Origin: Phragmites australis
Taxonomy: Eukaryota > Streptophyta > Magnoliopsida > Poales > Poaceae
DNA length: 64,000 nt
NCBI RefSeq assembly: GCF_958298935.1
Contig: NC_084921.1
Coordinates: forward strand, 52,191,001 to 52,255,000
Direction of reading: 5' to 3'
Part shown: positions 25,151-35,317 of the stretch, one piece after another
Position numbering within the stretch: position 1 is the first letter of the stretch
Layout of the letters: every line of letters begins with the position of its first letter
The notes under the pieces: model-generated
What the model saw: only the letters and a program-made list of their open reading frames with translations
The model's database searches: none
Told to the model about the DNA's origin: nothing
Translations under genes and position numbers: made by a program

Positions 25151-25566
25151 CCGATACTCTAAGAAAGGGCAAATGTCTTAGGTGCACTTAGTAGAGAGCA
25201 TCTAGTGTAATCCGACATATTTTTACTCATTAATGCATGTTAGGATTAGCAACGGTACGCTATTAGGTTAGTCTTTAGACGTACCGTACATACCAACATT
25301 TGTTGTCATCATGTATTTATGGTTAAGGTCCATTCACGCAACAACGACAAGCCTCATGTGTCATATAATATTTGTCAGCATATGTAACCTCCGTGTCGGG
25401 TATTATACTAATAGTGCTTCACAACTACAATTATTCAAAGATTAGATTTTGTATCCTCCCAACATTACGTCACTAAAAAATTACTCATACAATTTTACAT
25501 CAAATAAATAAATAAATATCGACAATTTTACATCGATCCAAAATTTCTAAAAAGTAACTACTCTGT
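25151..25566. other. Gene-free stretch
   Basis: AT-rich DNA between the zinc-finger remnant and the solo LTR. Nothing recognisable beyond a short AATAAATAAATA run. Confidence 0.4.
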
Positions 25567-26981
25567 TGTCGGTGACACAGGAACCAGGGGTTCCCGAGTC
25601 CCGAGGCCAGATCAGCAGTTTGCCATGTGACGCCCTCCCGCAGGGATCACCTCCGCGAGGTACGAGAAAACTAAGTCCCGGGAGAGGGTGCTCGGGGCCA
25701 TGAACAGTGGTTCCTGAGTACCCGAGTTCCCTGATGACCCAAGAAGATCAAGTTTCGGGAAGAGAGTACTCGGGGCCGTGAACATTGGCCCCCGAGCACT
25801 CAAGTCCCCCGATGACCAGAAAAGCCGAGTACTGGGAAGGGGGTGCTCGGGGCTGCGACCCCGAGCACCCGAGTCCCCCGAGGACCCAAGGAAGTCAGTT
25901 CCGGGAGAGAATGCTCGGGGTCGTGAACAGTGGCTCCCGAGCACTCGGTTCCCCGAGGACCCGAACAGCCAATTCAGGGAGAGAGTGCTCGGGGCCGTGA
26001 GCAGTGGTCCTCGAGCACTCAGTTCCCCAAGGATCAAGAAAGGGCATATCCGGGAGAGAGTGCTCGGGGGTCACCGTTCACAGCCCCGAGCACTCGGTTC
26101 CCCGACGGCCTAAGAAGTCCTTTGCCGGTGGCCCCCACAGAGGTCCAGCGGTGAGGTGTCAACCAGTGAAAGGCTCGATGCCGCATTTAAGAGGGCGCGT
26201 GGCATATCACTTCCGACTGTTCCTGCCACGTTCGGTGTCAGTCCCTTGGGAACATTTAATGCACGAGTCCCATCCCGCGTCATCCGGCGCGCCTCGGGAT
26301 AACATCGCGAGGCCCAAAGCGCCCTGCCTGCCGCCCTGCTATGTCAGACCCGCTCTGACCGAACGGGCACGCCGGGCTGCTCGGTGGCTGCCCGGTGGGC
26401 CCTCTTCGCGGCGCCCGTTGCAGAACGGCATCATGACGAACGAGACCAGACGGGGGCGCGTTTTCAACCCTCCCCGTCACTTCGCGCAGTAGCCCATGAT
26501 GGTTGCTTTCCATTTATGGTGCCTTAGAACTCGTGCCCTTCCTTTCTGAGCACGCCATCGCCGGTGAGTATTTAAGGCAGGGTGAGCTCCCCGGAGAAGG
26601 CGGATTGGGGAGACAAGAAGGAAGCCGAGGAAGAAGACAGAGGTCCAATACAAGCACAGAAGCTGAGATCACCGAAGAACAAAGAGCCCGAAGCTCTAGG
26701 ATAGACAAATATTCTTGTAACCAGCAACATCTCTGAGAGACATTCTCAGAGCATTTATAACATACACACAAGAGTAGGGTATTACGCTCAGTGCGGCCCG
26801 AACCTGTCTAAAAACCTTCAGTGCATTTATTGCATCCTGCATACGATCCTTCCATTCCATCCTACCTGCCGTCGCATTTACGCACATTTATTTCACCCGC
26901 AAAACAGATTCAGAATCATCCCCCGACCGAATCTCAAAGGGGTCCCTCCGAATCCCTGCTTGAGGAGTTCACCCTCCGACA
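25567..26981 (-). mobile_element. GC-rich solo LTR, copy B (inverted)
   Basis: Starts TGTCGGTGACACAGGAACC and ends CACCCTCCGACA, the reverse orientation of copies A and C. Flanks are TCTGT (25562-25566) and TCCGT (26982-26986), a 5-bp target duplication with one mismatch. Length 1415 bp. Its repeat part (about 25680-26110) carries units built around GAGTGCTCGGGGCCGTGAA and CCCGAGCACTC, more diverged than in copy A. No retroelement genes are present. Long ORFs over this part on both strands come from the repeat. Confidence 0.85.
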
Positions 26982-26986
26982 TCCGT

Positions 26987-27780
26987 GATACTGTTTTGAC
27001 TACTTTTTACACAACTAACATTTTTCACCTAATGAATGTCCATTATTTTTGAAATTAACATATACAAAAATTAAATTAAAAATTTAAATTTCCAAGCCAT
27101 GGGGGTAACCGCTCCTGGGAGTGCGGCAAAGGCTAACCGCTCTCTCAGAGAACGATAAGGGGCGCTGCTCGACGACACTCGAGAGTAAGCTCTACCCTCA
27201 CTCCGAGAGGGCAGTAAGGGGTGACGCTACCACCATGGCATCCTTACCGTCCTCTGAAAGTGCTACAACCCTTTTAGAGGAAGGTAGACAACTATTTATA
27301 CAAATATTAGTATTAGAGATCTATTTATTTAAATATTAATGATAAAAAATAAAAAAATAAAAAAATTCTCAAACCTTTCTCGGAAGACTACCAATCCACT
27401 GAAAGGACCTTTCTCAGAGGCTGCAAGGCCAAGCCGCAGAACGGCGGAGTTGAAACGATCCAAGTCACCTCAGCGAAGACATGGTCCAACTATCCAAGTC
27501 GGCACGGAAGACTTCTAAAGCTGAGTTGACTTTCCTCTCCTCTCAGGAAGAAAAAGAAAACAAGTTTCAGCAAACGAACTAGTAGTGTCAGGTTTGAACT
27601 AGAAGTCGGCCGTGCTTTGAGTTAGCATATTCCCTCTTCTGTGGTTACAAGTTTTGAAGTCGACAAAATTCAGGTTCCGAGCTCCGACCATCTAGCGCAA
27701 CCAGTTGGGCCGCCGCGCCTCCGGACGTCCGCTGGCTCATGCAGGCAGCGCGGTTGCGCCATGGCGAAGCCGCACAGCAG
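26987..27780. other. Gene-free; imperfect palindromic repeats at ~27095-27290
   Basis: At about 27095-27290 the sequence has repeated, imperfectly palindromic GC blocks (AACCGCTCCTGGGAGTGCGG, AACCGCTCTCTCAGAG, CACTCCGAGAGGGCAGTAAG) separated by 30-60 bp. Similar blocks occur near the ends of some grass MULEs, so this may be the right side of the element at 20.4-25.1 kb, separated from it by solo LTR copy B. This is inference. Confidence 0.35.
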
Positions 27781-27846
27781 AGCGCTGCGCTTGCCAGCTC
27801 GTTGGATTCAGCGAGCGCTGCGCTTGCCAGCTCGTTGGATTCAGCG
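27781..27846 (+). repeat. Direct repeat, 2 x 33 bp
   Basis: AGCGCTGCGCTTGCCAGCTC plus thirteen bases is present twice, starting at 27781 and 27814, immediately left of a Stowaway MITE. Confidence 0.85.
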
Positions 27847-27872
27847 AGTGCTGCTGCACTTGTCTCGCAAGC

Positions 27873-28098
27873 TACTCCATCCATTTCAATTTATTTTTCA
27901 CTGTTACTGTAGCAAATTTGGCTACGTATTTTTTTTCTCTCTACAAAGAATTTATAGGTACTTGAAAGTATACAATAACTTAGTAAAGTTTGTTTCATAA
28001 TAAATCTAATAATATAAAAGTTTTAAGTATCTATAATTTTTTAATAGGATTAAAGTTGCTACAGTAAAACCCGTGACAAATAAATTGAAATGGAGGTA
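27873..28098. mobile_element. Stowaway MITE, 226 bp
   Basis: TA at each end. The left terminus CTCCATCCATTTCAATTTAT pairs with the right terminus ATAAATTGAAATGGAGG, and the match continues inward through TGTTACTGTAGCAA against TTGCTACAGTAAAAC. The ends are well kept, so this is a fairly recent copy. Confidence 0.85.
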
Positions 28099-29480
28099 GT
28101 AATATTTAAGACCGTAACAAGCTAGCCTCCGTGCCAATTTGGGGTGCTAAACGACTTTATTGGAAGTTGCAAGCATCACGATCAAGGCCGTTATTTGTTA
28201 TGAGTCCGATTATGATAATCAATACTGTTCCCCAGTTGGGGATGCGAGCCGCCAGTTGCGCTGGAGCTGGAGTTCCCTGTAAGCCAAACAGGTGGCTTTC
28301 CTTCCCTCTTGGCTAGGGCTCCATGCCGAGCAGCAGCGATCCAGGCCAACTAGCAGTGGAGTACTTGCCAATCCAGGGCACCCCAGCCCATGCACGCACG
28401 TTATGGCGGCTCTCCTTATCCTGCAGTAATAATCTATGATTAGATCGAGCCTGTCTATTGGTTAACAACAGATGCAAGCCACCCTGTAAAACAAGGCCAG
28501 TGGCCATGAGCTCCAGCTGCCTCTGCCTCCGAGGCAGCCGCGTACTTCCCTCCTCACGTGGGAGCGGCAGTGTTTCCTGAACACGGTTACAGTATCCGAT
28601 TTTGATTCGGACTTAAGTGTTCGATTTTCTTAAAAAAAAAATTAGATATACGAAATATAACTCAGAATCTGATACGGATGTCGAAATCCGATTCGAATTC
28701 AGAATGTCCAATTCAACAAATAAATTTAAACATAAATTTTCAGATAACACTGATAAGCGGAAAGGGTCTCCGTGCCCGCGGTCCTCCGTGGCCGCCGGCC
28801 GGAGCTGGATCTACGCTGGCCGCCGGCCGGAGCTGGATCTACGCGCCGCCCGTAGAAGCCACGAAGAGAGGCAGGGCTTTAAACCTTTCGGATGACGGCA
28901 CCTACCCGGAGGCCGGAGCGTCGCGTGCTGCTGCCATTGATCGGAGGAATCATCACCGGAGCGATGCATGAAAGACCGCTGGCTTTGTGTTTGCCTGTTT
29001 GAACGTGCACGCGAACCTGTGGCAGATTCAATCAGAGCTCAACGATTGAGACTTAACACTAGAAAAACTTAAAGATAGTATCCGAGATGTCACTAGAATA
29101 ACTTAAGGATAGTATCCGAGATGACTCGACAGTACAGCGGTCCGGTTACCAAACCCTATCGTGACGCGAGGGGTGGCACAAATATGGATTAACAACGGAT
29201 ATTATCCGGTTGCTGCCACGTAAGCTATAATGATACTGCGACGTACCTGTCGCCGGCGGAACCTGGATGACTTCGTCGACCTCTTCAAGAACGCATATGT
29301 ACGGGATAGGTCTAGGGTGCATGCAAAGATATGAGTTGACATGCAGATCCGGAACTAAAAATTAGAAGAGGATTAATGTCTTCTTCGTCCTCCCTTTCTT
29401 TTTTTTTTTCTTTTCTTCATTGTTCTTCTTCTCTTTCTTTTTCTTCCCCTTCTATGCCAAAAAATTATTAAGAGCTCTCA
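28099..29480. other. Gene-free stretch with two small duplications
   Basis: No supported gene. Two direct repeats stand out: TGGCCGCCGGCCGGAGCTGG plus eight bases (28 bp) at 28789 and 28817, and a 34-bp unit beginning CACTAGAA at 29057 and 29091. The GC-rich part at 28740-28960 has open frames but no domain. Confidence 0.5.
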
Positions 29481-29487
29481 AGTGTGC

Positions 29488-30270
29488 TAGGTAAGGATGA
29501 AAATGAAAACAGTAATTCCCGTTTTACTGAAGCTCGTTTTTAAGTCTTCCACTCGAAGCATCTGGAAACTATATTATGAGGAAATGAAAACGAAAAGGAT
29601 AAAAATTCACGAAAATAATAACAGAACTGATTTGGGACTCTTCTGATCATTTTTTATTTTTATTTTTGTTTAAGGATGAAAATTACAGCCAATAATTACT
29701 ATTTATTCCCAACCCAAATATGTCAATTGTAAGTGTCAACACACAAGGGCTCAAACCCAAGCGGCCAAGTTCAACTACTTAGCCCATATTCCACACTTCT
29801 TTGAGTCTTCTGCTAGCCATCTCGATCGACAGTCAAGGTCTAAGGTTTCATTCTTTTGTGATGATTTTTGGATTCATGGTAGAGGCATAACTCTTGTCTT
29901 TTAGTGACTTAAAGGATATATTATTCAATCTATGCATAAACCATGAAGTCATAATTGTTAATTGCTTTGTTAGTATCTATGATGATGCATCTGTTGCCTT
30001 GTTAAGCTGCTAGTACTTATTTTTAGCCATTTTAGTATTATATTTGTCATGGAAAGTTCATCTGCTATGGTTCGATGCTTTTAGATTTATTTTATCGATT
30101 TCCGACCGATAGTTTCTATCCTGAAAACACTGTTTATAATTTTCTCGTATTATCAATAATATATTCGTTTCTGATATTATCATTACCGAATTCATTTCTA
30201 AGAGAAAATATAAAACTGAAAATAATTTAGACTTTTTTTTAATGATTTTTGTACTATTTTCATCTCTGGT
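29488..30270. mobile_element. Possible hAT-like non-autonomous element
   Basis: The left part begins GTAAGGATGAAAATGAAAAC and the right part ends TTTTCATCTCTGG. The interior is rich in AACGAAAAGGAT and TATCAGAAACGAATAT-like strings (as read on either strand) that resemble hAT derivatives in grasses. The terminal repeats match only over about ten bases and no 8-bp target duplication was found. Confidence 0.3.
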
Positions 30271-30427
30271 ACGAGGGGTAGAGGGCTCTAAGCCTCCTGC
30301 CCTGCCGATGGATCCGTCGCTGTTGCCGTGAGTGTGGTTTGCGAAGGGGAAGAAAAATTTATGAGATTTAATCTCACAGAAAAAATTTCTCAGGTGCATA
30401 TCATATATCCTATTCTTTACTCACAGT

Positions 30428-30436
30428 TATATATAA
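30428..30436 (+). promoter_or_regulatory. Candidate TATA box of the bHLH gene
   Basis: TATATATAA lies about 300 bp upstream of the bHLH start codon. It would give a 5' leader of roughly 270 bases; an alternative downstream start site is possible. Confidence 0.35.
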
Positions 30437-30735
30437 CAGTAGCTAGATCAATGACGACATAGATTAGTCTTATAGGGTGCGTGCGTTCGGAGAGCTTGTG
30501 AACGCGCGCACATGGCCGCCGTGACTTGGCGCCCCGGTCTCCGTCCACCTGTACCAGCACTATACAACTCCTCCGGCAAGAGCGGGTCCCGTCCCACCAC
30601 GGTGCGTGCATCCATCCACCATCCCCCCTGCCTCTGCCTGGAATGGAACCCCGCTAAAAGGCAGCAGCCACCAACAGACCACACCCCGCACCAGGCACCA
30701 CCAGCAAATTCACACGCTCGCGCGCAGCAGCAGCC

Positions 30736-33700
30736 ATGAACCGCCTGACGCCGCCGTACGGGACGATGCCGCCGCCAGGGCAGGGGCTGGCGCGCTACGG
30801 CTCCGCCCCGGGCTCGCTCCTCGCCGCCATCGCCGCTTCCGTCACCCGTGGCGAGCCCCCGCCGCCGCCCGTGAGCCGGTTCTTCTCCGGCGAGTCCTCC
30901 GGGCTCACCTCCTGCGAATCCAGCTGCCGGACGGACGGCGGCCGCCCCACGCTCGAGCGGGCGTACGGCGGCTCCGGCGAGATCCGCGTGCCGCCGCCGC
31001 CGCAGCAGCAGCAGCATCCGGCATCGCAGGTGGGCCAGCACGGGGGCCCGGGGGTCTCCCCGCTCTTCAGACACAGCAGCTCCCCCGCCGGGCTGCTCTC
31101 CGGCCTCATGGCCGACCCGCACGGTACGCACCGTCTCTCATCATCGCTTGGTTGCGCGAACCCGTGGCGGGGCTGCGTGCACGTACGCGTCGCCGCCGGG
31201 TTTGCCCGTTCCGCGTGGTCCACGAGCACCGCCCGCCTGTTCCGGCTTGGCTTTCTGGCGTACCTCTCGGCCGTCGTTTTCTACTTAATCACCCTCTGCT
31301 AGTACGCCTACGTTGAATCTGACTACTTCCTCGTTCAAAAATCGTAGACCTATTTTGTTTTGTAATAGTTAAAGTTAATAAGTTTTAAACGATAATTAGT
31401 TAAATTAATATATATTTAGTATACAAATTTTATTTCAATAGATTTATATTTTAAAATATTTTTAATATAATATTGATTTTATAGAAATTGATAATATATT
31501 AAAAAAATTAACAGTTAATTATTATTTTAATAATTTTTTCAGAACAAAATAATGAGCCTTCTTCGACAATCTAAGGAGTGAGTACTTAGTTTTAACTCCT
31601 ATCGAGCTAAGCTAGTTAGGAGCTGTTTAGTTGTCTAAATTCTTATTAGTCTAGTTTGATAAATGTATAATTTTAATAAAAAATATATTTATTTATCTGT
31701 ATCTATTATTTCCGTCTGTATGAACGGATATAAATATACAGTATTATCTTGACTGAGTGGATTTAGTCTACTACTTTCACTCATATAACTCATAGATAGA
31801 TTTATTTATTTGTATTATAAAATAATCTTAAACTACATACTTTTATCTTTTACATTTGTTCATATGATCTTAGATTTAATAAAAAAAAATCATCCCAACT
31901 TGTTCAGACGGTATAATCAACTACACTCTCTCTTTTTTAACCCATATTACTCTAATCAATATGTTCCTCATCAGTCCGTTTGTACGATATAAGTCTAAAA
32001 AATATGTTCAAGCAAACAAATACACCCCTAAGTCTACAAAATCTGTTCAAGCAAACAAATACACCCTTAAGTCTACAAAATCTGTTCAAGCAAACACATA
32101 CACCCTTAATGATGGTCAAATCTTGGCCTTGCTGATTTGGGTGGTCGGCAAGTGACAGGAAGGCGTAGAATAATACAGTACATTCTACATCCGTACGTAG
32201 CTGGTTACTCCTATCGATCGAGTATGGAGCACATCATCGTCCCATTGACGCGTTATTTTATGCAAGACTTTCCCGGCGCGCACACACACAGGAGCATACT
32301 TTAACAATGGCGTCAGTGACAGTGCAATGCACCTGCGCCGAATAAAAAAAAAATGCACCCATGCACTGAATCTGAACGGCCAATGGATCTGACCGACCAA
32401 ATGTACGCACGGTTTTGGCTCCGTTCACTGATTGCTCTCTCGATTTTCTGAAAGGCCGTCTTCTCTATCTGAGGTTCGTTCCGCCGCGTAGGTGCATTGC
32501 ACCTGCTGGCTGACGTACTTAACGTGACGCGGCCGTTCCTGGCCCGGTCGCTCCATCGCTTCACTGGCGAGCATCTGGTTGCTACAGCGAACCTGGACGC
32601 CGCACGTCACTCGTCACAGGCTCACAGGTCACAGCATGGTGCCGTCATGTTAGTAATCACCCCAATCATGGGTGATAGCTGTAGGCCAGATCAGCTTAAT
32701 CTTTCCTCGGTGCGGTACCAAGTAGGAGGCAGTGCTGCCATGCCACACGATTAGCACTGGCTGTCTGTCTGACTGGTGGGGCCACCGTGCTTCTTCGTAC
32801 TAAGCCTGTCAAAAGTGCTCAGGTTAATAGTAATTGCTTCGAGCAAAATCGCCAGGAACAGTCACTGACGTGTGGGCACAAGTCAGCTACACCTGTCTGA
32901 AGTGTTGGTTAGGCATTAGCTACGTAGCTAGTGATCTGAATGAGTGAACCCATGGTTGTGACTTGCAGAACTGATGGGTGTGTTCTCTGACGCATGCATG
33001 CACGCATGGCAGGCATGGCTGCGACGAGAGGGATGGGGAGCTACTCGCAGGCGGGCACCGGCGCCGCACTGGCTCACGACCGCAGGCAGCTGAGCTCGCA
33101 GTGGAGCTTCTCGAGGCGGGACCTGCCGCAGATATCGGAGATGGGGATGATACCGGACATCGGCGAGAGCATCGTTGCAGGTGGATGCAACAGCTCCAGC
33201 GACGGTGGCGCGCAGTCCTCCTACCTCTCCAGGAACTTCTCGGTCAGCTCGTGGGACGACACCAACTCGATCATGTTCTCCTCCCCGAGCAAGAAGCCCA
33301 AGGTGGACGCTGCCGACGACATTGTCACCAGCTTGAGTAACATCGACTCGCAGGTCAGTGCATGCCCCTTGGTTCCTTCCTTGCTGCCCTCGGCATGGAT
33401 GGTTCGGTTTTGTGCTGATGGAAATCTGTTATTTTCTTGCGATCCAGTTTGGCTTGTCAAAGTCGTCGTTGGAGATGTCCGGCATGGATGATTACCTGCA
33501 GATGCAGCAGGACTCCATCGCTTGCAGAGCCCGTGCAAAGCGTGGGTGCGCAACTCACCCGCGAAGCATCGCTGAGAGGGTTAGTTCAGTCCCCACCTCG
33601 TTTGCTGAAGCTCTAGTATGATGCTGATATACATGCACGGTGCGCCATCTTGATGTTGGATATTGAACAGAATCATTTTTTCTTTCTCGTGAACGTTTAG

Positions 33701-34502
33701 GAAAGAAGAACAAGGATTAGCAAGAGGCTGAAGAAGCTGCAAGATCTTGTGCCTAACATGGACAAGGTAAATTAAGTTGAATCGCAATAGCTATAATCGT
33801 TTCTATCCATAGGTTTTATTGTGGAATTACTGAAACTCAAGACTCGCTAAACAACTGAACCTAGCAGTTCTCTGTTCTCCTTTGTGGCAATGCATTTCAT
33901 CATTATGCATTTGTTCCATATCTTCACACAGTTTGGCCACGAATTTGCGGAATCACCCACCCAATCCTGCTATTCCCTCTTTTTTCCAATGCCCCTTTTC
34001 CGTTGCATCACAAAAACCGGAATCAAGTCTGCATTGCAGCAATAAGATCCTGTTATTCTGAATCGATTTTGTACAATTGTTCGTTAATAAAGGCGATGTG
34101 GTATGCTAATGTTTCTCTTGAATATGCAGCAAACAAATACGTCAGACATGTTGGATCTTGCTGTAGAGTACATCAAAGAGCTAAAGGACCAAGTTGAGGT
34201 ATGCTCCACTTGCTGCAATGCCTTAAGCATTTCAAAGTTCTTGTTTAAGAAATGCCAGCTTCCATGTTTCCACTTGTGCACACCTCCAGGGCCCAGGGCC
34301 CGTTTACTTTTGGCACATGTGTAGGTGTACTCAGTGACTATACTACTTACTTCTAAACGGGAACTAATATTTGTGAACACTTATAGAGAATTAGAGTTGG
34401 ATCTAAAACACGACCAAGCTCTTACAATGCTAAAATGGATCCATGCAGAAGCTAAAACACAACCAAGCAAACTGCTGTTGCTCAGGCAATCAGAACAGCT
34501 GA
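30736..34502 (+). CDS. bHLH transcription factor, bHLH122/128/130 (FBH) group
   Basis: Six exons with GT-AG introns: 30736-31123, 33013-33353, 33448-33579, 33701-33766, 34130-34198, 34449-34502, giving 349 aa. Exon phases agree at every junction. The N-terminal part is Pro/Ser/Gly-rich with SRFFSGESS; the middle has RRDLPQISEMG and SSWDDTNSIMFSS, hallmarks of the Arabidopsis bHLH122/128/129/130 group, whose members act as nuclear regulators of flowering and stress genes through E-boxes. The bHLH domain spans about 278-333: the basic region runs through THPRSIAERERRTRIS and helix 2 through TNTSDMLDLAVEYIKEL. At the DNA-contact positions Glu286 and Arg290 are present, with Arg282 at the position often His. 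The last exon encodes a short Cys-rich tail (ANCCCSGNQ). Intron 1 is 1889 bp and carries MITE insertions. It looks functional. It converges on the OTU gene. Confidence 0.93.
31321..31584. mobile_element. Stowaway-like MITE in bHLH intron 1
   Basis: AT-rich element starting TACTTCCTCGTTCAAAAATC and ending GACAATCTAAGGAGTGAGTA; the ends pair imperfectly (TACTTCCTC against GGAGTGAGTA). The interior is almost pure A/T. It lies about 200 bp downstream of exon 1. Confidence 0.6.
31612..32031. mobile_element. MITE-like element in bHLH intron 1
   Basis: The left end GGAGCTGTTTAGTTGTC and the right end GCAAACAAATACACCCC are compatible with PIF/Harbinger- or hAT-type termini of the GTTTGTTTGG class. 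Flanking TTA (left) and TAA (right) are not identical, so a target duplication is not proven. The right end is amplified in the adjacent 39-bp tandem repeat. Confidence 0.4.
32006..32108 (+). repeat. Tandem repeat, 39-bp period, ~2.6 copies
   Basis: Units start at 32006, 32045 and 32084, each beginning GTTCAAGCAAACAAATACAC (CACATA in the last). Units differ by one or two bases. The array lies in intron 1 of the bHLH gene and overlaps the right end of a MITE-like element. Confidence 0.88.
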
Positions 34503-35317
34503 GGCTGGAGAAGCAGATGAACAAGGTTTTATGTCGTACCGGTGTGATTCTCGAACCCAAGTTTTGCTTCACATGTCAAGTGACTTCCATTGCTCATCTT
34601 CTCCTTTCTTGGTTGTATTGTGGATAGTGGAAAAGGCTTGAAGAGTGGGAGATGATAATATATTGTCATAATTTAATTCCTGTGATGCAGTGGCTTGTGT
34701 GTAAAATCCTCCATTTCAACGTGAATGGGATTGCTATTGATAAAAGTATTGTAGGAATATCTTGTGTGCCCTTATTGTATCCAAGTTCATTTTTGCGGAT
34801 TACTAGACTTTGACAAGTCCATAGCTCGGCACCAGGATTAATGAGCACCAGACATGCATATTGTCCTAGAGCAATTCTGATGCCAAACCGAACAAATGAA
34901 TACGCATAGATTAACCCCTCTAGAGGCATCCTGTTATGTAAAATGATGGAAGAAACTTTACATGTTAAGCTGAATATGGTATCAGGTCATTCAATTAATT
35001 TCCTGACCGTGTCTGAAGCTTATTTATACATCAATCTTGAAGAAAAGCAAAGGCTGGAAAGGCAAAGCCAGGCTGATTCTCACGTGTGCTTTATAGTTTG
35101 TCATATCGGGCAAAATCACGTAGGAGAATATTGAGTTGCTCACACTTGTGCAGCTGTCCTATAGAACAAGCTTAGGTAACGCATTCTCCGGTTATCTACA
35201 CGTGTCTCCTGCAATTTTTCAGGGGGGGCATTGGTTCCTCAAAGAGAATACTGAAGCCAAAATTGAAATATAGCAGTGCAAGGTCTGGTTATTGTCGGAT
35301 TTTGTACAGTACTGTAC
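34503..35317. other. 3' flank between convergent bHLH and OTU genes
   Basis: Contains the bHLH 3' untranslated region and, from the other side, that of the OTU gene. Short ORFs are present but none is supported. The two stop codons are about 815 bp apart, so transcript ends may lie close together or overlap. Confidence 0.5.

Noticed and set aside
26004..26492. 162-codon ORF in solo LTR copy B
   Set aside because: Its residues come from LTR repeat DNA also present in copies A and C in other frames, so no protein constraint is visible.
29488..30399. Minus-strand 113-codon ORF at 30058-30399 as a gene
   Set aside because: Short, Lys/Asn-rich and within a probable DNA transposon derivative; no domain.
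30448..31316. Long ORFs in other frames over bHLH exon 1
   Set aside because: They are shadows of GC-rich exon 1 and have no domain; the plus-strand frame starting at 30736 alone splices into the bHLH domain.
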